64,000 nucleotides of DNA from Catellatospora citrea (GCF_003610235.1 NZ_RAPR01000001.1:2418001-2482000), one strand, 5' to 3'. Shown: positions 26,181-34,541, numbered from the stretch's first letter. Notes: generated from the sequence alone by a model not told the origin. Translations and numbers: made by a program.

Positions 26181-26942
26181 TCAGCTCAGCAGCGGCAGCT
26201 CCCGGCGGCCCGCCTCGGGCAGCGTGCCCAGGGCGAGTTCGGCGAAGCGGCGGGCGAACGGCTGCCACACCTCGGCCACGTCGTCCTGGGTGGCCTCGAC
26301 CCCGGCGATCAGCCCGTCGGGCTGCCAGCCCTGCTCGGTCATCCAGTCCCGGTTGTTCTCCACCCAGCCCGCGAACATGTCGACGTCGCACTCGATGTGG
26401 AACTGGGTGCCCCAGGCCCGGTCACCGACCCGGAACGCCTGGTGGGGATAGCGCGGAGAGGCGGCCAGCAGGGTCGCCCCGAGCGGCAGCTCGGTGATCT
26501 CGTCGAAGTGGTACTGGATCACGTCGGGCGCGAACGGCACCGCCCACCACAGCGGGTCGGACTCGGCCTTGTCGCGGCGCGCGATCAGGCGCGCGCCGAT
26601 CTCGGGGCCGCTGGTGGAGCGCTCGACGGTGCCGCCGTGCGCCTGGGCCAGCAGCTGCCCGCCGAGGCAGATCGCCAGCGTCGGCACCCGGTTCTTGACC
26701 GCCTTGCGCAGCAGCGACTCCAGCTTCGGGAACCAGGGCGCGCCCGGCACCCCGTCCTTGGGGAAGGCGTCCTGCTCCCCGCCCATGACCACGAACGCCG
26801 CGTACCCCTCAAGATCGTCGGGGAGCGCGTCGCCCGCGTGCGGGCGCAGCACGGACAGCTCCAGCCCGGCCTCGGTCAGCCAGCCGCCGAGTCGGCGCAG
26901 GTCGTCGGTCGGGTCGTTCTCGATCACCAGTGCGGTCGCCAC
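26181..26942 (-). CDS. Class I glutamine amidotransferase-like protein
   Basis: 253-aa stand-alone glutamine amidotransferase domain. The nucleophile Cys sits in AICLGGQLLA, and the His-x-Glu pair in GTQFHIECD. These residues predict hydrolysis of glutamine or a gamma-glutamyl compound; GMP-synthase-like proteins of this length often act on gamma-glutamyl amines, but no substrate gene is adjacent. The GTG start 7 nt after TAACCT is preferred over longer upstream frames. Lies just upstream of glnE on the same strand (48-nt gap). Confidence 0.88.
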   Translation of the reverse strand: MATALVIENDPTDDLRRLGGWLTEAGLELSVLRPHAGDALPDDLEGYAAFVVMGGEQDAFPKDGVPGAPWFPKLESLLRKAVKNRVPTLAICLGGQLLAQAHGGTVERSTSGPEIGARLIARRDKAESDPLWWAVPFAPDVIQYHFDEITELPLGATLLAASPRYPHQAFRVGDRAWGTQFHIECDVDMFAGWVENNRDWMTEQGWQPDGLIAGVEATQDDVAEVWQPFARRFAELALGTLPEAGRRELPLLS

Positions 26943-27001
26943 GCTGACGAGGTTAGCCCGCCCCCGGCGCCGCCGGTCAGCGGCCCGGAGCAGGGCACCG
27001 C

Positions 27002-27289
27002 TCAGCCGGCGGCGGTCGGACCCGGCCGGCCGAACGGCTCGGGCGGCAGCGCGGGCGGTGCGGGACGCTCCCAGTCCGCGTCGGCCCGGCCGAACTCCAG
27101 CCGGGTGGACAGCTCCAGCACCAAGCCGGTGCCATGGTGGCCCGCGAGGCCGCAGGCGATCATCACGGCGATCGCGATCGGCCACCGCACCCACCAGTAC
27201 GGCCTCGGGCGCACGTCGTGCACCAGCTGCGTCATCGCCTCGCCGCGGCCGGCGACGAGGTCGTTCACCATGTCATCGGATCTGGTCAC
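27002..27289 (-). CDS. Small membrane protein of unknown function
   Basis: 95-aa protein not recognised. One hydrophobic helix (PIAIAVMIACGLAGHHG, about residues 38-54) lies between a soluble amino terminus and a Pro-rich carboxy tail. The GTG start overlaps the stop codon of the preceding gene (GTGA), so it is translationally coupled to it. Confidence 0.65.
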   Translation of the reverse strand: MTRSDDMVNDLVAGRGEAMTQLVHDVRPRPYWWVRWPIAIAVMIACGLAGHHGTGLVLELSTRLEFGRADADWERPAPPALPPEPFGRPGPTAAG

Positions 27290-27864
27290 AGTCTCGCCAG
27301 CACTTCCCGCGCCGCCAGCACGGCCGCCTCCAGCACCCGTTCGGGGGTGACCATCGTGTTGCGATACACCACATGCACCAGGCGGGCGCCGACCCGGACG
27401 GTGACGTAGACGGATCCGGTGGGGCTCAGCTCGCGCCAGTAGCCGGCCTCGTCCCCGAGACCGTCGAGCAGCCGCCGCTCGCGGTTGAGCACGAACGAGC
27501 CGACGAACCGGTCACGTGCGAGCGCCACCGGATCGTTCCCGGCCGCGCGGCCCATGTTGATCACGCCCACCGCGAGCGAGACGTCCTGATCGGCACGTTC
27601 CACGACACACCAGGTCGACAGTTCAGCGTCCCGCCGATCGGTCTCCTGGGTCGCGACGCCGTGGCCCGGCACGACCAAGTCGACCAGTTCCGGACGCAGC
27701 AGCGGACAGACCTGCCCCGGGACCGGCGGCATGACCTGCACCGATCCGGCCCGAAGATAGGCCGTGTAGCCGCCGGCGAGCACGCCGCAGAGCGCGATGC
27801 CCGCAGCCGTCCGAAGATGCCTGCGCCACCAGGTCTTCCGCCGGTTCTCCCCGCTCCCGTTCAC
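27286..27864 (-). CDS. Membrane-anchored protein of unknown function
   Basis: 192-aa protein with a basic amino terminus, one membrane helix (about residues 18-37) and a ~150-residue extracytoplasmic domain. Two cysteines (in GQVCPLLRP and STWCVVE) could form a disulphide, and the layout recalls DUF3558-type lipoproteins though it lacks a lipobox. Coupled to the following 95-aa membrane protein by a 4-nt overlap; they may act together in the envelope. Function unknown. Confidence 0.72.
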   Translation of the reverse strand: MNGSGENRRKTWWRRHLRTAAGIALCGVLAGGYTAYLRAGSVQVMPPVPGQVCPLLRPELVDLVVPGHGVATQETDRRDAELSTWCVVERADQDVSLAVGVINMGRAAGNDPVALARDRFVGSFVLNRERRLLDGLGDEAGYWRELSPTGSVYVTVRVGARLVHVVYRNTMVTPERVLEAAVLAAREVLARL

Positions 27865-27941
27865 GGGCGTGATGGTAGGCGACAGCCACCAGCGCGTCAG
27901 GCCCGTCGGATGGCCGCCGCGACGGTGGAGCCGCAGGCGCC

Positions 27942-28577
27942 TCAGGCTCGGCGGGCGGCCGCCTTATTAATCTTGCTGCGGAGCGCTCGACGTGCCACCG
28001 GGCCCAGTTCCTCGACGACCTCCAACAGCGCGCCGAGCTGTTCCAGCGCCGCCATCGCGCGTTCCGCCCCCGGCCGGTCGACGCCCTCGTAGAGCTCCAG
28101 CCCGACGAACGAGGCCGAGATCGCCGCGGCCAGTCCGGGCACGTCGGCCATCTCGGCGAACGGCGAGCCCGCCAGGACCCGGCGCAGCACGGACTCGATC
28201 TCCGCGGTCCACATGCCCAGTGTCTCGGCGGTCACCCGGGCCAGCTTCTCGTCGTGCTGCGCGCCGGCCAGCATCTGCGCCAGCACCGCGACGTTGCCCA
28301 GGTCGCGTTCCTCCTCGTGCAGCGCGCGGCCGACCTCGAGCAGCTCGCGCAGCGAGCCCACGGTCGCGAACCGCTCCCGGTATGCCGCGACGCGTTCGCC
28401 GGTCGCCGCCGTGCACGCCGCCACCAGCAGGTCGTCCACGCTGCCGAAGTGGTAGAAGACGAGCGCCTGGTTGACCCCTGCCTGACCGGCGATGTTGCGC
28501 GCCGAGACGCCCGCGATCCCCTGCTTGCGCAGGGTCTCCATGGCCCCGTCGAGCAACCGCTGCTTCGTGTCGGACAT
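27942..28577 (-). CDS. TetR family regulator
   Basis: 211-aa TetR-type repressor. Helix-turn-helix at about 9-55: TLRKQGIAGVSARNIAGQAG followed by VNQALVFYHFGSVDDLL. The remainder is a helical ligand domain with no recognised ligand. I start at MSDTKQRLLDG (28577); the frame stays open for 73 codons upstream but that part is not TetR-like and crosses a strong hairpin. A 17-bp palindrome lies 29-45 bp upstream and two further TetR-style operators lie ~225-270 bp upstream, suggesting autoregulation. The target gene is not evident. Confidence 0.9.
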   Translation of the reverse strand: MSDTKQRLLDGAMETLRKQGIAGVSARNIAGQAGVNQALVFYHFGSVDDLLVAACTAATGERVAAYRERFATVGSLRELLEVGRALHEEERDLGNVAVLAQMLAGAQHDEKLARVTAETLGMWTAEIESVLRRVLAGSPFAEMADVPGLAAAISASFVGLELYEGVDRPGAERAMAALEQLGALLEVVEELGPVARRALRSKINKAAARRA

Positions 28578-28605
28578 GCCGCTCCCTCGATACCCGGGCC
28601 CTGCG

Positions 28606-28622
28606 CGTGTGTCAGACACACG
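28606..28622. promoter_or_regulatory. Palindromic site near TetR start
   Basis: CGTGTGTCAGACACACG, 8-bp perfect arms around one base, 29 bp upstream of the TetR start codon. Possible operator in the leader region. Confidence 0.5.
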
Positions 28623-28626
28623 TATG

Positions 28627-28674
28627 CGGGCGGTGCCGGCCACCCCCCGTTGCCAATGTGGCCGGCACCGCCCG
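28627..28674. terminator. Strong hairpin in the TetR leader region
   Basis: 17-bp perfect stem CGGGCGGTGCCGGCCAC (28627-28643) and its complement (28658-28674) with a 14-nt loop. It lies between the end of the EEP-family gene and the TetR start, both on the minus strand. No T-tract; it could terminate read-through or act in the TetR leader. Confidence 0.5.
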
Positions 28675-28800
28675 TACTGTCGCGTCCCCGACTGGCGGGA
28701 CGGGCAGACTTTCTCGCACCGGTCTGACAAAACAGTTGCCGCTGCGTTCGGCAGTGTCGGGTCAGGACGGTTCTCCGGGAACACGGCCCGCGCCACAGAT

Positions 28801-28849
28801 TTGAGCGGTCGGTCAATCGCCAGCCTAGCAGGCTTGAGCGTCCGCTCAA
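28801..28849 (-). promoter_or_regulatory. Paired TetR-type operators around a promoter
   Basis: Two 16-bp sites with the same half-site: TTGAGCGGTCGGTCAA (28801-28816, imperfect) and TTGAGCGTCCGCTCAA (28834-28849, perfect). Between them, on the minus strand, is TAGGCT, a -10-like box. A repressor bound to both would block a leftward promoter running toward the TetR gene. Confidence 0.6.
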
Positions 28850-28862
28850 ACAGTGGCGGAGC

Positions 28863-29819
28863 CTAGGGCAGGACCAGCTCGGCGTACACCGGCCGGTGAT
28901 CGCTGCGCGGCAGCTCCAGCACCTGGAAGTCCATGACGCCCACCCGCCTGTCGGCCAGCACCCGGTCCAGCGTCACCGGCGGGATCGTGTCCCCGTCGTA
29001 CGGCCCCCAGGTGCCGGACAGGCCCCGCCCCAGCACGTCGGCCGCGTCCCGGTAACCGGAGTCGATCAGGTCGCGCAGCAGGTGGTGGTCGAGGGTGGCG
29101 TTGAAGTCGCCGAGCAGCACCCGCACCGGCCCCTGCGGCGTGGCCCGCGGCTGGCCCTCGAAGCCGCGTTTCCACAGCGGCGTCACGAAGTCGGCCCAGG
29201 GCGCCAGCGGATGCGCCGACTCGACCAGCACGCTGCCCGCGCCCGGCACCGAGACCTCGGCGTGGGCCTGCCGGAAGCCGCCCGGGTTGACCCGCACCCC
29301 GGCGTCGCGCAGCGGATGCCGCGACAGCAGCGCCGAGCCCTCCACCCCGGGCACCGCGTAGTCCGCCCGGTACGGCAGCTCGTCGCGCATGCCCGCCGCG
29401 TCCGCCGCGGCCAGGAAGTCCGGGGTCACCTCCTGCAGCGCCAGCACGTCCACCCGGTGTGTCCGCACGAGGTCGACCAGCTCGGCCGCCCCCGCCGAAC
29501 CCACCAGCACGTTCGCGCTCATCACCCGCAGCGTCGCGCCCGCCGCCCCGGCTGTCGGATCGCCGTCGGCGAACCAGCGCGGCAGCACCACCGCGGCCAG
29601 CGCCACGGCGGTCACCGCGGCCAGCGCGGCGGCCGCCCAGCGCCGCCACACCAGCAGAGCCGCCAGCGGCACCAGGCAACCGGCGGCGACGTACGGGGTG
29701 AACGCCATCAGCTGCGCCATCGGGTAGCTGTCGTCCCAGCCGGCGATCCGGAACACGGCCCACACCGCCGCCGGCAGCGCCAGAATCCACGGCAGCGCGG
29801 ACAGAAGGAACCGTTTCAT
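28863..29819 (-). CDS. Endonuclease/exonuclease/phosphatase-family membrane protein
   Basis: 318-aa protein: two or three amino-terminal helices (about 5-25, 36-60, 62-80), then an EEP domain from ~95 with MSANVLVG, LALQEVTPDF, LLGDFNAT and the final RSDHRPVYAEL. The metal and catalytic residues (Asn, Glu, Asp-Asn, Asp-His) are present, and the catalytic domain is probably extracellular. Such actinobacterial proteins are annotated endonuclease/exonuclease/phosphatase; whether the substrate is DNA or a phosphodiester lipid is unknown. The start at MKRFLLSALPW is chosen to give a normal signal anchor; an upstream ATG/TTG pair would add 10 residues. Confidence 0.85.
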   Translation of the reverse strand: MKRFLLSALPWILALPAAVWAVFRIAGWDDSYPMAQLMAFTPYVAAGCLVPLAALLVWRRWAAAALAAVTAVALAAVVLPRWFADGDPTAGAAGATLRVMSANVLVGSAGAAELVDLVRTHRVDVLALQEVTPDFLAAADAAGMRDELPYRADYAVPGVEGSALLSRHPLRDAGVRVNPGGFRQAHAEVSVPGAGSVLVESAHPLAPWADFVTPLWKRGFEGQPRATPQGPVRVLLGDFNATLDHHLLRDLIDSGYRDAADVLGRGLSGTWGPYDGDTIPPVTLDRVLADRRVGVMDFQVLELPRSDHRPVYAELVLP

Positions 29820-29900
29820 GCACGGGATGCTATACGTTTTCATGGTCAACTAGGTGTTTGCTTTGTGAAGGTTCCGTGGACGGCGTTAGGCTCTGCGGCC

Positions 29901-30836
29901 ATGACCGCCACGCTGCACCCCGCGACCCTCCGGCCCGGCGACACGGTCGCGCTGGTCTCGCCCTCGGGACCGGTCCCCGCCGAGCGCGTCGAGGCCGCGG
30001 TGTCCGTGCTCACCGGCTGGGGCCTGGCGCCTCGCGTCTACCCGCATGTGCTGGCCCGGCACGGCTACTTCGGCGGCACCGACGACCAGCGCCTCGGCGA
30101 CCTCAACGACGCGCTCGGCGACCCGCAGGTCCGGGCCGTGCTCTGCACCCGGGGCGGCTACGGCGCGCAGCGCATCACCGACCGCGTCGACCTCGACGCC
30201 GTACGCCGGGACCCGAAGCTGGTCATGGGCTTCTCCGACATCACCGCGCTGCACCTGGCGCTGTGGCGCGGCGCGCGGCTGGCCACCGTGCACGGGCCGG
30301 TCGCGGCGCAGTTCGACAAGGGCGCGGACTCCCCGACCGCACTCGGCGCGCGCCACGCGCTGATGAGCGGGGAGCCCGTGGTCGTCGCCGCCGACCCCGC
30401 CGAGGACACCCACCGGGTGCGCACCACCGGCCACGCCGAGGGCACCCTGCTCGGCGGCAACCTGTCGCTGCTGGTCAGCACCCTGGGTACGCCGCACCTG
30501 CCGGACCTGGCGGGCGCGATCCTGCTCATCGAGGACGTCGGCGAGTACCCGTACCGCGTCGACCGGATGCTCACCCACCTGCGCCGCAGCGGCGCGCTCG
30601 ACCAGGTCGCGGGCATCGCCGTCGGCCAGTTCACCGACTGCGCGGACGCCTGGCCGGTCACCATCGCCGACGTGCTCACCGATCGCCTGCTCGACCTGGG
30701 CCTGCCAGTCCTGGGCGGCCTGCCCATCGGCCACGGCGCCCAACACACCGCCGTCCCCCTGGGCACCCGCGCCGTCCTCGACGCCGACGCCGCCACCCTC
30801 ACCGTCGCCCCCGCCACCACCCCTTCCGCTGGTTGA
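29901..30836 (+). CDS. LD-carboxypeptidase (peptidase S66)
   Basis: 311-aa muramoyl-tetrapeptide LD-carboxypeptidase, which trims the terminal D-Ala of peptidoglycan tetrapeptides during recycling; cytoplasmic, without signal peptide. The family motifs are TRGGYGAQRI, the Ser nucleophile in GFSDITALH, GGNLSLL, the Glu in LIEDVGEYPYRVDRML, and the His near GLPIGHGAQHTAVPLG. Leaderless promoter TAGGCT 8 nt before the ATG. Its stop codon lies inside the first arm of a long inverted repeat. Confidence 0.93.
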   Translation: MTATLHPATLRPGDTVALVSPSGPVPAERVEAAVSVLTGWGLAPRVYPHVLARHGYFGGTDDQRLGDLNDALGDPQVRAVLCTRGGYGAQRITDRVDLDAVRRDPKLVMGFSDITALHLALWRGARLATVHGPVAAQFDKGADSPTALGARHALMSGEPVVVAADPAEDTHRVRTTGHAEGTLLGGNLSLLVSTLGTPHLPDLAGAILLIEDVGEYPYRVDRMLTHLRRSGALDQVAGIAVGQFTDCADAWPVTIADVLTDRLLDLGLPVLGGLPIGHGAQHTAVPLGTRAVLDADAATLTVAPATTPSAG

Positions 30837-30892
30837 TCATGAACTTATGGCACGGTTCGGCGGCGTGCCGGTGCCACAACTTCATGATCAAC
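30832..30892. terminator. Long inverted repeat overlapping the LD-carboxypeptidase stop codon
   Basis: 22-bp arms with two mismatches: GTTGATCATGAACTTATGGC... (30832-30853) and GTGCCACAACTTCATGATCA... (30871-30892), loop 17 nt. Lies between convergent genes; probably terminates both. Confidence 0.65.
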
Positions 30893-30915
30893 TAGGCGGG
30901 GTGGGCAGGTGCGCG

Positions 30916-31368
30916 TTATGCGTTGGCCAGCGTGGCGGTGATGACGATGCCGACGATCAGGCTGGCCGGGACGCCCGCGACCCAGCCGATGAGGATGCCC
31001 GAGCCCTTGCCGCCGTCCTTGCCGATGATGCCGCCGATGCCGGTGACCAGGGCGACGATCCCCAGGATGAACTGCGCGAAGACGCCGACCACGACGAACA
31101 CGTAGGCATGGCCGCCGTCGGACATCGGGCCGGATCCGGTCCGCTGCCCGAAGACCAGCCCGGCGAGCAGGCCCGCGAGCATGGTCAGCGCGTGCGCGCC
31201 CAGCATCGTGAAGATGCCCCGCCATACCAGCCTGGCCTCGACCTGCCGCCGGGGCGGCGGCGGAGCGTCCAGTGAGGGGTCGGACCAGGCGGCGACGGCG
31301 GGCGCGGCCGGGGCGGATGCCGCAGGCGGGGCGGGCGGGGTCGGTGCCCGGTAGGGGTTGTCGCTCAC
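30916..31368 (-). CDS. Membrane protein with Pro-rich amino terminus
   Basis: 150-aa unrecognised membrane protein. Residues 1-48 are Ala/Pro-rich and cytoplasmic; three helices follow (about 56-78, 88-113, 123-147), with two Gly-rich turns (GIGGIIGKDGGKGSG). The layout recalls small actinobacterial DUF4190-type proteins. The GTG start has SD GGAGG 7 nt upstream. Function unknown. Confidence 0.72.
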   Translation of the reverse strand: MSDNPYRAPTPPAPPAASAPAAPAVAAWSDPSLDAPPPPRRQVEARLVWRGIFTMLGAHALTMLAGLLAGLVFGQRTGSGPMSDGGHAYVFVVVGVFAQFILGIVALVTGIGGIIGKDGGKGSGILIGWVAGVPASLIVGIVITATLANA

Positions 31369-31484
31369 GGGGGTGCCTCCAGGTCGAACGGGCCGGGCCC
31401 GGCAGAGGTGCGTGCCGCGCAGCCTACCGCCGCCCCGCGACCGCGGCCCTCCCCCGACCCGCCACCCTCCGCACCTCCTGGCGA

Positions 31485-31540
31485 GCGTTAAGAAGGGCAC
31501 CTTCCTATACGGAAAACGATAAGAAGGTGCCCTTCCTTTG
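31485..31540 (-). repeat. Intergenic palindromic repeat, family C copy 2
   Basis: Arms GAAGGGCACCTTC (31492-31504) and GAAGGTGCCCTTC (31523-31535). Read on the minus strand it begins AAAGGAAGGGCACCTTCTTA directly after the stop codon of the M15 peptidase gene and ends TTCTTAACGC, the same as copy 1 at 8131. Confidence 0.75.
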
Positions 31541-32290
31541 CTAGAAGCACTGGGAGGCGGACCAGAGGGTGCCGCTGCGGGCGTCGGTGTGGATGTGGTC
31601 GGAGTGGTCGGGGTAGCCGGGGCCGAGGATGCCGGTGAAGCCGTGGTAGCGGGCCTGCTTGCCGATGGTGCACAGGGAGTGGGGGCCGGAGCCGAGGTCG
31701 GCGGCGTCACCGTAGAGGTGACGGCTGCCGGAGACGCCGCCGGCGGCGTTGTTGCAGGCGGTGCTGCGGAAGCCGGAGGTGACGCGGAGGGCCTGGTCGC
31801 CGAGGGCGTGGCGCAGGGCCTCCAGGCGCCACATCGCGCGTAGCGCGTTGGACTTGGCGGTGGCGGCCGAGACCGCGCCGCCGGCCCAGGTGGTGTTGCA
31901 CTTGTTCAGCTCGGCGTAGCTGAAGTGGATCGGCGTGCAGTCGTCGTCCTGCAGGGAGTAGATCTTGCTGAAGGTCTGCGGGCCGGCGATGCCGTCCGCG
32001 CCGAGACCGTACGCCTGCTGGAAGCGGATCACCGCGTCGCGGGTCTCCGCGCCGAAGACGCCGTCGATGCCGATGGTGTTGTTGTAGCCCGGCCAGCCCG
32101 CGACGCGGATCTGCAGTTGCCGGACGTCCTCACCGGACATGCCCGAGGACAGCGAGCGGCCCCAGGTGTAGCAGCCGTCGGCGTATGCCGGGGACGCGCC
32201 GACGGTGATGGCGGCCACTGATCCGATGGCCGCCATCACCAGCACGGTGAACGCCCGGGTGAGGGCGTTGCGGGGGAAACGTCGAGACAT
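31541..32290 (-). CDS. Secreted zinc D-Ala-D-Ala carboxypeptidase (M15A) with peptidoglycan-binding domain
   Basis: 249-aa exported peptidase like the Streptomyces albus G zinc DD-carboxypeptidase. Signal peptide 1-37 (ending SPAYADG), a peptidoglycan-binding domain at ~48-112 (EDVRQLQ, IDGVFGAETRDAVIRFQ), then the M15A catalytic domain at ~118-249. Probable zinc ligands are His191 and Asp198 in SRHLYGDAADL and His234 in DHIHTDAR. It trims or cross-cuts peptidoglycan outside the cell. The start at 32290 gives a proper signal peptide. The upstream region is unusually AT-rich. Confidence 0.92.
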   Translation of the reverse strand: MSRRFPRNALTRAFTVLVMAAIGSVAAITVGASPAYADGCYTWGRSLSSGMSGEDVRQLQIRVAGWPGYNNTIGIDGVFGAETRDAVIRFQQAYGLGADGIAGPQTFSKIYSLQDDDCTPIHFSYAELNKCNTTWAGGAVSAATAKSNALRAMWRLEALRHALGDQALRVTSGFRSTACNNAAGGVSGSRHLYGDAADLGSGPHSLCTIGKQARYHGFTGILGPGYPDHSDHIHTDARSGTLWSASQCF

Positions 32291-32346
32291 GCCAGGCACT
32301 GTGCCAACCATGACCATCGATGTCAAGAGTTTACATATCTTGCAGT

Positions 32347-32358
32347 TACTACGTAGTA
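32347..32358. promoter_or_regulatory. Palindrome in AT-rich gap upstream of M15 gene
   Basis: TACTACGTAGTA, a 12-bp perfect palindrome inside a 40-bp AT-rich patch (32318-32360) that also holds TTGACA on the minus strand. It lies 57 bp upstream of the M15 gene and just downstream of the hydrolase gene. Confidence 0.35.
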
Positions 32359-32386
32359 TCCTTCCGCAAAATCGGGCCGGATCCCG

Positions 32387-34429
32387 TCACGGGACGGGCA
32401 CCGTGGCGACCAGGTTCGCCCCGCCTGAGCTGCCGGTGAGCGTCGCGACACCACCCGGCGTGTAGTCGTCGTAGGACACGTTCACCGTGGCCTGCAGCGT
32501 GCCTGGGCCGTACACCTGCAAGGCGGCGGTGACGTGGCCGGTGGTCCGGTTCCAGGTCAACGATCCGTCGACGCGCACGTCGGTGGTCCAGTAGACGCTG
32601 TTGACGTTGCCGGTGTAGACGTCCGGGCCGCCGCTGAACTGCACCACCCCGCCACGCAGCTCGGAGACCTTGTTGAGCGGCACGTACCACCAGTTCCAGA
32701 TCGCGTCGCCGACCACCGAGGCGCCGACGGCGGCGAGCCGCCGGGCGTCCGCGCCCGCCGCGTTGCCCGTCCCGGCCGTGGCCGGCGTCGCCTGCGCCAG
32801 CGTCATCGGGAACGCGCCGGGCGTGTGCACCTCCGGCATGTTCGCCGCGCAGGAGGCGTTCATCGCCGTCAGCCCGGCCGGGTTGCCGATGAAGGTGTGC
32901 ACCAGGCCTTCGGCGCAGCCGACGAAGTCGAGCATCGCCGAGACGTGGTACATGTTCCCGACCTGGATCCACCGGGCGGAGCTGCCCAGCTGCTGGGCCA
33001 CGCGCTGGCCCTCGGCGGGCGAGGTCAGCGAGTCGAGCTCGCCGGAGAGCACCAGCACCGGCAGCGTCGCCGGGGCCAGCGGCGGGCTCGTGGTGATGGG
33101 GGCGTCGTCGACGACCGGGGCCGGCCACTTCAGGCAGGCGTCGAACTCCTCTGCCGGGCTGGCCACCCACTCGTCCACCGTGAACGGAGCGAACATGCCG
33201 CTCGGCAACGCGGCGACCGCCGCGTGGTACTGCGCCAGCCGCTGCGCGGTCGTGCCGCTGTAGGAGAAGGCCTGCGGGTAGTCGTTGCAGGAGTTCGCGA
33301 CGTACAGCCCGCTGGAGAACTCGGACACCGCGCCCCCGTCGCCGTACCAGAGGGAGCGGGCGGCCAGCCGCTGGATCGGCAGCCGGTCCCCGCGGTCGAG
33401 GTAGGCGCGGATCGCCGGGTCCAGCTCCCGGTAGACGCCGTTGTCCCAGCCCGCGGCCTGGACCAGCATGACCATCGCGGCCACGTCGATGGTGACGGTG
33501 ACGTTCTTGCCGCTCACGTCCTTGACCACGCCGGTGAACGGCGCGGCGCGGACCGCGTTCACCATGCTGGTGATCCGGGCCCAGGACGAGCCGGGAGCCG
33601 CGGCGGCGCAAGCAGCGGCCCGGGCGCAGACCTTGTCGAAGGCGGTGCGCGCGGTCGCGATCACGTCCGGGTAGAACGGATCCGCGCCCAGCACCGGGTA
33701 CGCCGCGTCAAGGGTCACCGAGCGCAGCTTCGCCGCGTACCGGGCGGTGAAGACCTGGCCGAAGTAGGTGCCGTAGGAGTCGCCGTAGAGGTCGACCTTC
33801 CCGGTGCCGAGCCGGTCGAGCAACAGCGCGACGTCGCGGGCGGCGTTGGCGGTGGTGTACAGCTCGGCCCCGCGCACGTAGCTGCCGTCCGCACGGCGGC
33901 GGGTCGTGTTGAGCTGGGCGCCGCAGGCGCCGACGGCGTCGATGTACGCCTGATTCCCGTCGGCGATCTTCCAGCCCTGCACCGGCGCGCAGGTGACCGG
34001 ATCGGACTTGCCGGTGCCGCGCAGGTCGACGATCAGCACGTTGCGGGTCTGCGTCAGCGGGCCGAGCATCTTCAGGTAGTCGTCGCGGTAGTCGGTGGAG
34101 CCGTAGCCGGGCCCGCCCTGCACGGTGAGCACCGTGCCCGCCGCGGACCCGCCGGTGGCCGGGTACCACTCGAAGTAGACGCCGTGCGTGCCCGCGGCCG
34201 GGTCGGCGTGGTCGAAAGGCAACTGCGCCTTCAGGCACCAGGCCAGGGTGGAGGTCTGGCAGGGCGGCAGGGTGAGCGAGCCGACCTGCACGGACGGGCG
34301 CGGGGCGGCCTGCGCGCCCGCGGCGGGCACGGTGAGCGCCGCCGCCGCGAACAGCAGCGCGGCCAGGACTCTGATGGCGGACCGGGGCGGAGTGGCCGCC
34401 GCTGAAACTGACTGGGGGCTCAGTGACAT
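32387..34429 (-). CDS. Secreted alpha/beta hydrolase, tripeptidyl aminopeptidase-like (S33)
   Basis: 680-aa exported serine hydrolase. Signal peptide at ~18-42 (ending AGAQAAP). The hydrolase fold shows oxyanion motif QGGPGYGS, VDLRGTGKSDP, nucleophile Ser in YGDSYGTY, Asp in SGELDSLTSP and His in NMYHVSAM. This is the layout of actinomycete tripeptidyl aminopeptidases and related proline iminopeptidases. Some 130 residues after the catalytic His form a beta-rich carboxy domain, longer than the usual ~500-540 residues of the family. Start uncertain: ATG 34429 or 34438. Likely peptide scavenging outside the cell. Confidence 0.85.
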   Translation of the reverse strand: MSLSPQSVSAAATPPRSAIRVLAALLFAAAALTVPAAGAQAAPRPSVQVGSLTLPPCQTSTLAWCLKAQLPFDHADPAAGTHGVYFEWYPATGGSAAGTVLTVQGGPGYGSTDYRDDYLKMLGPLTQTRNVLIVDLRGTGKSDPVTCAPVQGWKIADGNQAYIDAVGACGAQLNTTRRRADGSYVRGAELYTTANAARDVALLLDRLGTGKVDLYGDSYGTYFGQVFTARYAAKLRSVTLDAAYPVLGADPFYPDVIATARTAFDKVCARAAACAAAAPGSSWARITSMVNAVRAAPFTGVVKDVSGKNVTVTIDVAAMVMLVQAAGWDNGVYRELDPAIRAYLDRGDRLPIQRLAARSLWYGDGGAVSEFSSGLYVANSCNDYPQAFSYSGTTAQRLAQYHAAVAALPSGMFAPFTVDEWVASPAEEFDACLKWPAPVVDDAPITTSPPLAPATLPVLVLSGELDSLTSPAEGQRVAQQLGSSARWIQVGNMYHVSAMLDFVGCAEGLVHTFIGNPAGLTAMNASCAANMPEVHTPGAFPMTLAQATPATAGTGNAAGADARRLAAVGASVVGDAIWNWWYVPLNKVSELRGGVVQFSGGPDVYTGNVNSVYWTTDVRVDGSLTWNRTTGHVTAALQVYGPGTLQATVNVSYDDYTPGGVATLTGSSGGANLVATVPVP

Positions 34430-34541
34430 GGGCCACATGGTGCGATGGCGAACCGTGACCGTCAATACTCAGACTGGTCGATCAGTCAGTCACGGGCGAC
34501 GACGCGGCGGCTGCTCCGGCAGCCGCCGCGTCGTCGCGCGA

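Noticed and set aside
22107..27350. 5.2-kb open frame on the plus strand
   Set aside because: It is antisense to the phosphoesterase, glnE and amidotransferase genes; high third-position GC opens opposite frames, and its protein is low-complexity Arg/Gly/Gln-rich with no domain.
28578..28796. 73-codon amino-terminal extension of the TetR protein
   Set aside because: The extension is not TetR-like, crosses a 17-bp hairpin, and starting at 28577 gives the normal family length.
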